A stretch of DNA of 9,813 nucleotides from Methanomicrobiales archaeon (GTDB taxonomy: Archaea; Halobacteriota; Methanomicrobia; Methanomicrobiales; JACTUA01), in assembly GCA_028678555.1 (NCBI GenBank), contig JAJRDF010000031.1, positions 1 through 9,813 of the forward strand, read 5' to 3'. Positions 6,088-9,813 of this stretch are shown one piece after another (position 1 is the stretch's first letter; each line of letters opens with the position of its first letter). The position numbers were made by a program, and so were the translations under genes. The notes under the pieces were generated by a model. That model saw nothing but the letters and a program-made list of their open reading frames with translations. It ran no database searches and had not been told where the DNA came from.

Positions 6088-6095
6088 CGATATCA

Positions 6096-7463
6096 TTGTC
6101 GAAAGTTGTAGAGATCTCTCCAACCACCAGGCACGAGGGCCACTCCAAGCTCGTTCTCAAGATCAACGATCAGGGGATCGTGGAACGGGGCGACTGGCTT
6201 TCGATCACGCCTGTCCGTGGGGTTGAAAAGCTGGCCATCGGGAAGACGATGGACCAGGTCCCCAAGATTGCCTCCCGGGTCTGCGGCATCTGTCCGATCG
6301 CCCATACCCTCGCGGGCATCGAAGCCATGGAGGCCTCCATCAAGTGCGAGATCCCCCAGGATGCAAAACACCTGAGGGTCATCCTGCACGCAGCCAACCG
6401 GCTTCACAGCATCGCCCTGCACAACATCCTGATCCTCCCCGACTTCTACCTGCCGGGAACGGACACCAAGATCAACCCGTTCGCCAAGGTGGAGCCGGTC
6501 CGGAGCGTGGCAGCCCGGATCATCCGGCTCCGCGAGATCGGTCAGACCATCGGCGAGATCGCAGGCGGCGAAGCGGTCCACCCGTCCAACCCGAGGGTCG
6601 GGGGCATGTACCGCAACGTCACCGAGCGGGCCAGGATGAAGATGTTTGACCTGGCGAAGGAAGGACGACAGCTCGCTACTGATCAGATGGAGTTCATGAT
6701 CGCGATCCTGCGCAACTTCCAGAAGCGTGACTATTGCGTTGTCGGCAACGCCAAGGTTCCCATGCCCAAGGAACTCGGGTACCACAACCAGGGCTACATG
6801 GCCGTGGACCCGATGTACGGGACCAACAGCCTGGCCGAGTACCCCACCTGGCAGCCCCAGCGGTGGGCCGAGTCCCGTCCCTGGGACTGGTACATGGGTG
6901 AGATGGAGATCGACTTCGAGGACCCGTCCTACCCGATCGGAGGCACCACCAAGAAGGGCGGCAAGGCCAACCCCCAGATGGAGGCCTGCACCGGTGTCCC
7001 GACCTACGACGGACAGCCGGTTGAGGTCGGCCCCCGGGCCCGTCTGGTGAAATTCAAGGGATACGACGAGAAGGGCACCGTCGGCCAGCACATCGCCCGC
7101 CAGCTGGAGTACGTGGACTGCATCTATGCAATCCTCAAGTCCCTGGACGCGCTGAACACCTCCGGGAAGGTCCTCGCTGACCCCATCCCGCAGGGCGACG
7201 GCTCCATGGGATGGGCCGCCAACGAGGCCCCGCGGGGCACGGATGTGCACCTGGCCCGGGTCAAGGACGGCCGCGTGCAGTGGTATGAGATGCTGGTACC
7301 CACCACCTGGAACTTCCCCACCTGCAGCCGGGCGCTCACCGGTGCACCCTGGCAGCTGGCAGAACTGGTCGTGCGCGGGTATGACCCCTGCGTATCATGT
7401 GCAACCCACATGATCGTGGTGGACGACGACAACAGGATTGTGGCACAGAAACTCATCCAGTGA
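6096..7463 (+). CDS. frhA: coenzyme F420-reducing [NiFe] hydrogenase, alpha (large) subunit
   Basis: FrhA is the 455-residue catalytic subunit that splits H2 at a NiFe(CN)2CO centre; the electrons pass through FrhG to FrhB and on to F420. The L1 motif RVCGICPIAH (61-70) supplies Cys63 and Cys66, and the L2 motif DPCVSCATH (430-438) supplies Cys432 and Cys435, so the four nickel ligands are present. The L2 ligand is Cys; some methanogens use selenocysteine in such subunits. After His438 comes a 17-residue tail, MIVVDDD...KLIQ, of the kind removed by the maturation protease once nickel is inserted. Translation starts at TTG, giving MSKVVEIS, which matches FrhA N-termini; no upstream alternative exists in frame. 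The gene opens the operon frhADGB and its TGA overlaps or nearly abuts frhD. The complex is cytoplasmic. Confidence 0.97.
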   Translation: MSKVVEISPTTRHEGHSKLVLKINDQGIVERGDWLSITPVRGVEKLAIGKTMDQVPKIASRVCGICPIAHTLAGIEAMEASIKCEIPQDAKHLRVILHAANRLHSIALHNILILPDFYLPGTDTKINPFAKVEPVRSVAARIIRLREIGQTIGEIAGGEAVHPSNPRVGGMYRNVTERARMKMFDLAKEGRQLATDQMEFMIAILRNFQKRDYCVVGNAKVPMPKELGYHNQGYMAVDPMYGTNSLAEYPTWQPQRWAESRPWDWYMGEMEIDFEDPSYPIGGTTKKGGKANPQMEACTGVPTYDGQPVEVGPRARLVKFKGYDEKGTVGQHIARQLEYVDCIYAILKSLDALNTSGKVLADPIPQGDGSMGWAANEAPRGTDVHLARVKDGRVQWYEMLVPTTWNFPTCSRALTGAPWQLAELVVRGYDPCVSCATHMIVVDDDNRIVAQKLIQ

Positions 7464-7468
7464 GCCTG

Positions 7469-8005
7469 ATGGAACACCTGTATCCCGAGATCGTGATCAC
7501 CGGGTGCGGAAACCCGCTCTACGCAGATGACGGGTTCGGACCCGCAGTGGTGGAGAGTCTCAGGGCCCTCGCCCTGCCTGCATCGGTCAAGGTGATCGAT
7601 GCCGGGCTGGGCGGCCCCCATTTTGTCTTTACGATGCTCGATCCAGCCCAGACAAAGAAACTGGTGGTGGTCGACATCGCGGACTTCGGGGGAAAGCCCG
7701 GAGAGCTCAGGTGGCTCTCGGTTGAAGAGCTCCCGCCCGGCAGCTACCGGGACGCCCACTCGTGGGATCTCACAGAACCGCTGCAGCGGATCAGGGACGA
7801 GATCAATGTCCGGATCCTCTGCTGCCAGAAGAAGCACGTCTCTGCACCGGAGATGGAGATCGGGCTCACCGACGAGGTGAAGCAGGCAGTTCCGAAGGCA
7901 GTATCCGCAATACTGGAGGAGATAGGTGTGGAGTATGGGACTGTTGCAATCCTTCAAGAAGACACTCACGGGGGAAGAGCCGAAACCGGCTGCCAAACCC
8001 GCTGA
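7469..8005 (+). CDS. frhD: F420-reducing hydrogenase maturation endopeptidase
   Basis: This 178-residue nickel-dependent protease of the HycI/HybD family trims the C-terminal peptide of FrhA and is not part of the final enzyme. The family signature GCGNPLYADDGFGP (12-25) contains Asp20 and Asp21, one of which should help sense nickel. VVVDIADFGG (67-75 region, Asp69) and the SWD segment with His97 supply the other conserved acidic and His positions. I chose ATG at 7469 because homologues begin close to the LYPEI motif. A GTG at 7460, overlapping the frhA stop as GTGA, is an in-frame alternative that adds three residues. Neither start has a strong Shine-Dalgarno, so translational coupling to frhA is likely. 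The last 25 or so residues after EEIGVEYG are unlike a conserved core, and they overlap the possible early start of frhG. Confidence 0.93.
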   Translation: MEHLYPEIVITGCGNPLYADDGFGPAVVESLRALALPASVKVIDAGLGGPHFVFTMLDPAQTKKLVVVDIADFGGKPGELRWLSVEELPPGSYRDAHSWDLTEPLQRIRDEINVRILCCQKKHVSAPEMEIGLTDEVKQAVPKAVSAILEEIGVEYGTVAILQEDTHGGRAETGCQTR

Positions 8006-8813
8006 GGTGAAGACGGAGAAAAAGGCAGAACCAAGAAAGGAGGAGAAACCTGTGGCAAACAAGATCACGGTGGGACATGTGCACATGAGTGGCTGCACCG
8101 GGTGCCTCGTGTCCCTCGCAGACAACTATCTGGGACTGGTAAAGATCCTGGATGATTACGCGGACCTTGTGTACGGCCTCACCCTCGCCGATGTCCGCCA
8201 CATCCCGGAGATGGATGTGGCCCTTGTCGAGGGGTCGGTCTGTATCCAGGACCATGAATCGGTGGAGGACATCAAGACCACGCGCAAGAAGGCCAAGGTC
8301 GTGGTCGCGGTCGGCGGCTGTGCGTCCTACGGCAACATCACCCGGTTCGCCCGGGGAGGCCAGGTCAACCAGCCCCAGCACGAGTCCTTCCTGCCCATCG
8401 GGAACCTTATCGACGTGGATGTGGTGATACCGGGCTGTGCCCCGACGCCGCAATTGATCCGGAACGTCTGTGTGATGGCGTACCTGCTGCTGCGCGGCAC
8501 CGAGGAGCAGAAGGCTCTCGCCGGGAAGTACCTGAAGCCGCTGATGGCGCTTGCCAAGCGCGGCACCACCGCGTGCTTCTGTGACCTGATGAACGACGTC
8601 ATCAACCAGGGGCTCTGCATGGGCTGTGGCTCGTGCGCGGCGGCCTGCCCGGTCCGGGCCATCACCCACGAGTTCGGGAAGCCCCAGGGCCAGCGCGACC
8701 TCTGCATCAAGTGCGGGGCGTGCTACGGGCAGTGCCCGAGGTCGTTCTACAACTTCGAAGTGATGGACGAGTTCGAGGGTATCCTGGAACTCATTGACGG
8801 AGCCATGAAGTGA
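7926..8813 (+). CDS. frhG: coenzyme F420-reducing hydrogenase, gamma (small, Fe-S) subunit
   Basis: FrhG carries electrons from the NiFe site through three [4Fe-4S] clusters to FrhB. The proximal-cluster region has SGCTGC (Cys57, Cys60), GSVC (Cys106), GGCASYGN (Cys132) and PGCAPTP (Cys171). Two ferredoxin-like motifs follow: CMGCGSCAAACP (231-242) and CIKCGACYGQCP (260-271). In the studied enzyme one proximal-cluster ligand is Asp. From GTG 7926 the protein has 295 residues. From GTG 8052 it has 253, starting MANKITVGHVHMSGC, which is closer to usual FrhG length. The longer form adds about 42 residues: an amphipathic-looking start and a Lys/Glu/Pro/Ala-rich linker overlapping frhD by 80 bases. 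Both starts have good ribosome-binding sites (GGAGGAGAT at 7915-7923; AGGAGG at 8038-8043); ATG 7935 is a third option. I report the longest form, with the start unresolved. Confidence 0.9.
   Translation: MWSMGLLQSFKKTLTGEEPKPAAKPAEVKTEKKAEPRKEEKPVANKITVGHVHMSGCTGCLVSLADNYLGLVKILDDYADLVYGLTLADVRHIPEMDVALVEGSVCIQDHESVEDIKTTRKKAKVVVAVGGCASYGNITRFARGGQVNQPQHESFLPIGNLIDVDVVIPGCAPTPQLIRNVCVMAYLLLRGTEEQKALAGKYLKPLMALAKRGTTACFCDLMNDVINQGLCMGCGSCAAACPVRAITHEFGKPQGQRDLCIKCGACYGQCPRSFYNFEVMDEFEGILELIDGAMK
8038..8043 (+). promoter_or_regulatory. strong internal Shine-Dalgarno before the alternative frhG start
   Basis: AGGAGG ends 8 bases before an in-frame GTG at 8052. Initiation there gives MANKITVGHVHMSG, with the length usual for FrhG. 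It lies 32 bases after the frhD stop, where a normal intercistronic ribosome-binding site would be. Confidence 0.55.
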
Positions 8814-8823
8814 GGTGATGACA

Positions 8824-9693
8824 ATGGGAACTGAACTCGGCAAATACAAGGTATGCGTGTCGGCCCGGTCCACGGACAAGGAGATCATGGGGAAGGCACA
8901 GGACGGCGGCATCGTCACCCAGCTCTTCGCGTTCGCGCTGGAGAAGGGAATCATCGACGGCGCCATTGTCGCAGGACCCGGGGCCCGGCCCTGGCAGCCA
9001 CGCCCGTTCATCGCAACGACCCGGGAGGAGCTCCTCTCGGCCCGCGGGACCAAGTACAACATCAGCCCGCAGGTCTCCTGGCTCAAGGAGGCGACCCGGT
9101 CCTTTGGTATGGACAAGGTCGGGATCGTTGGCACCCCCTGCCAGATGCAGGCAGTGCGCAAGGCGCAGCTCTACCCCGTAGGCATGCGGGACGTGCCCGA
9201 CAAGGTGGCCCTCGCAGTCGGCATCTTCTGCATGGAGAACTTCCCGTACAAGTCCATCCAGATGATCGTGGAGGACCACGCGGGAACGAAGCTCCAGGCA
9301 ACGAAGAAGATGGAGATCGGGAAGGGCAAGTTCACGGTGATCACCGAGAGGGGTGCGTCGGTGGCTCTGCCGCTCAAGGTCACCCACAAGTACGAGCAGC
9401 CCGGCTGCCATGTCTGCCTGGACTACGTGGCCAACCTGGGGGACATCTCCACCGGGTCCGTCGGCAGCCCCGACGGCTGGTCCACGGTCTTCATCCGCAC
9501 CAAGAAGGGCGAGGAGACCTGGAACAAGGCCATCGCCGCCGGCTGCTTCGAGACGAAGCCCATTGAGCAGGTGAAGCCCGGTCTCGAGCTTGTCACCAAG
9601 CTCGCCAACGAGAAGATATCCAAGAACAAGAAGACGGTCGAGGAGCGGGCAACCTTCGGAGTCAACAAGGCCCTGCGGAACCCCTACCTCTGA
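8824..9693 (+). CDS. frhB: coenzyme F420-reducing hydrogenase, beta (FAD/F420-binding) subunit
   Basis: This 289-residue flavoprotein takes electrons from FrhG through one [4Fe-4S] cluster and FAD and reduces coenzyme F420 by hydride transfer. It belongs to the FrhB/FdhB/FpoF family. Visible family features are the DGGIVTQLFAFAL segment (27-39), TKYNISPQ (76-83), GTPCQMQAV with Cys106, FCMENF with Cys136, and GCHVCLDY with Cys195 and Cys198 ahead of ANLGDISTGSVGS. These four Cys are the probable cluster ligands by family analogy. I chose ATG 8824 because GAGGTG (8812-8817) lies 6 bases before it. The GTG at 8815 and ATG at 8818 are part of that Shine-Dalgarno sequence itself and would be poorly placed starts. 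The gene begins 10 bases after the frhG stop and is the last of the operon, ending 3 bases before a T7 terminator. Confidence 0.97.
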   Translation: MGTELGKYKVCVSARSTDKEIMGKAQDGGIVTQLFAFALEKGIIDGAIVAGPGARPWQPRPFIATTREELLSARGTKYNISPQVSWLKEATRSFGMDKVGIVGTPCQMQAVRKAQLYPVGMRDVPDKVALAVGIFCMENFPYKSIQMIVEDHAGTKLQATKKMEIGKGKFTVITERGASVALPLKVTHKYEQPGCHVCLDYVANLGDISTGSVGSPDGWSTVFIRTKKGEETWNKAIAAGCFETKPIEQVKPGLELVTKLANEKISKNKKTVEERATFGVNKALRNPYL

Positions 9694-9696
9694 ACC

Positions 9697-9703
9697 TTTT
9701 TTT
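9697..9703 (+). terminator. oligo-T terminator of the frh operon
   Basis: A run of seven T starts 3 bases after the frhB stop codon. It is the longest T-run on the plus strand near any gene end in the window and fits factor-independent archaeal termination. No stem precedes it. Confidence 0.7.
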
Positions 9704-9813
9704 ATCCCGATTTATTCACTGAACGGATGCAGAGATGAGTGGCGACTCCCTGCATTGGCATGATGACGGGAGGGGGCGAATGCCCCCTCCCGGTCCCACC
9801 CCCGCGAGAGGAT
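9704..9813. other. noncoding flank downstream of frhB
   Basis: These 110 bases after the operon terminator contain a short AT-rich piece (9704-9720) and then the strong GC-rich inverted repeat described separately. I see no gene start with a ribosome-binding site before the window ends. Confidence 0.5.
9767..9792. repeat. GC-rich 11-bp perfect inverted repeat (hairpin)
   Basis: CGGGAGGGGGC (9767-9777) pairs perfectly with GCCCCCTCCCG (9782-9792) around the loop GAAT. All but one of the 11 pairs are G-C. It lies about 65 bases past the T7 terminator and is not followed by a T-run, so it does not look like a bacterial-type terminator. It could be a dispersed palindromic element, a 3'-end stabiliser, or a signal for a gene beyond the window. 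Confidence 0.6.

Larger units (their letters stand above)
5694..6095. other. 402-base divergent intergenic region, PEGA gene and frh operon
   Basis: The left end holds the PEGA ribosome-binding site and two minus-strand TATA candidates. The middle (about 5800-5960) is GC-richer and contains the perfect 10-base palindrome TCACCGGTGA (5851-5860) and, overlapping its left end, GACCG (5838-5842) paired with CGGTC (5848-5852). The right end holds the frh TATA box and a structured leader. A 108-residue open frame on the minus strand (5751-6077) lacks a credible ribosome-binding site and does not resemble a protein family, so I do not call a gene here. Confidence 0.6.

Noticed and set aside
6093..7250. 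Minus-strand open frame of 385 residues opposite frhA.
   Set aside because: Composition is His/Leu/Gly-rich without family motifs, and frhA on the other strand is unmistakable.
8815..8823. Earlier starts for frhB (GTG 8815, ATG 8818).
   Set aside because: Both fall within the GAGGTGAT Shine-Dalgarno sequence. ATG 8824 has the proper 6-base spacing.
7866..9161. Minus-strand open frame of 431 residues opposite frhG and frhB.
   Set aside because: It spans two confidently identified genes antisense and has no recognisable domain.

Overview
The window is a GC-rich stretch of a hydrogenotrophic methanogen's chromosome. The evidence is the four-gene F420-reducing hydrogenase operon (frhADGB), an archaeal MptA-type GTP cyclohydrolase for tetrahydromethanopterin synthesis, archaeal TATA-type promoters in AT-rich islands, oligo-T terminators, and Shine-Dalgarno sites matching GGAGGTGAT. 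Two further genes, a soluble PAS histidine kinase and a PEGA-repeat surface protein, together with the high GC content, point to the Methanomicrobiales (Methanoculleus or Methanofollis-like lineages). The genus cannot be fixed from sequence reading alone.

Layout, left to right. Positions 1-227 are noncoding apart from an oligo-T terminator for ilvC. ilvC (ketol-acid reductoisomerase, minus strand) and mptA (plus strand) diverge from a 122-bp gap with one AT-rich TATA block that can be read in both directions. After mptA comes a 328-bp gap with an AT-rich promoter island and two GC-rich inverted repeats, then a 519-residue cytoplasmic two-PAS histidine kinase with no response regulator beside it. 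It converges on a minus-strand gene for a secreted, C-terminally anchored protein with five PEGA repeats. A 402-bp divergent gap then leads to frhA-frhD-frhG-frhB, a tightly packed operon ending in a T7 run. The last 120 bases are noncoding and hold an 11-bp GC-rich hairpin.

How the genes work together. FrhA (NiFe large subunit), FrhG (Fe-S small subunit) and FrhB (FAD and F420 subunit) form the complex that uses H2 to reduce coenzyme F420. FrhD is the protease that matures FrhA by cutting off its C-terminal 17 residues. Reduced F420 feeds the methanogenesis steps carried on tetrahydromethanopterin, whose synthesis MptA starts. IlvC belongs to branched-chain amino acid synthesis and is only a neighbour. 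The kinase and PEGA protein have no evident link to these pathways.

No CRISPR array, insertion sequence, tRNA, rRNA or defence island was seen, and I found no convincing undescribed multi-gene system. The points most worth checking are the start of frhG (two in-frame starts, each with a good Shine-Dalgarno site, one giving a charged N-terminal extension that overlaps frhD), the structured leaders before the kinase and before frhA, and the shared ilvC/mptA promoter.
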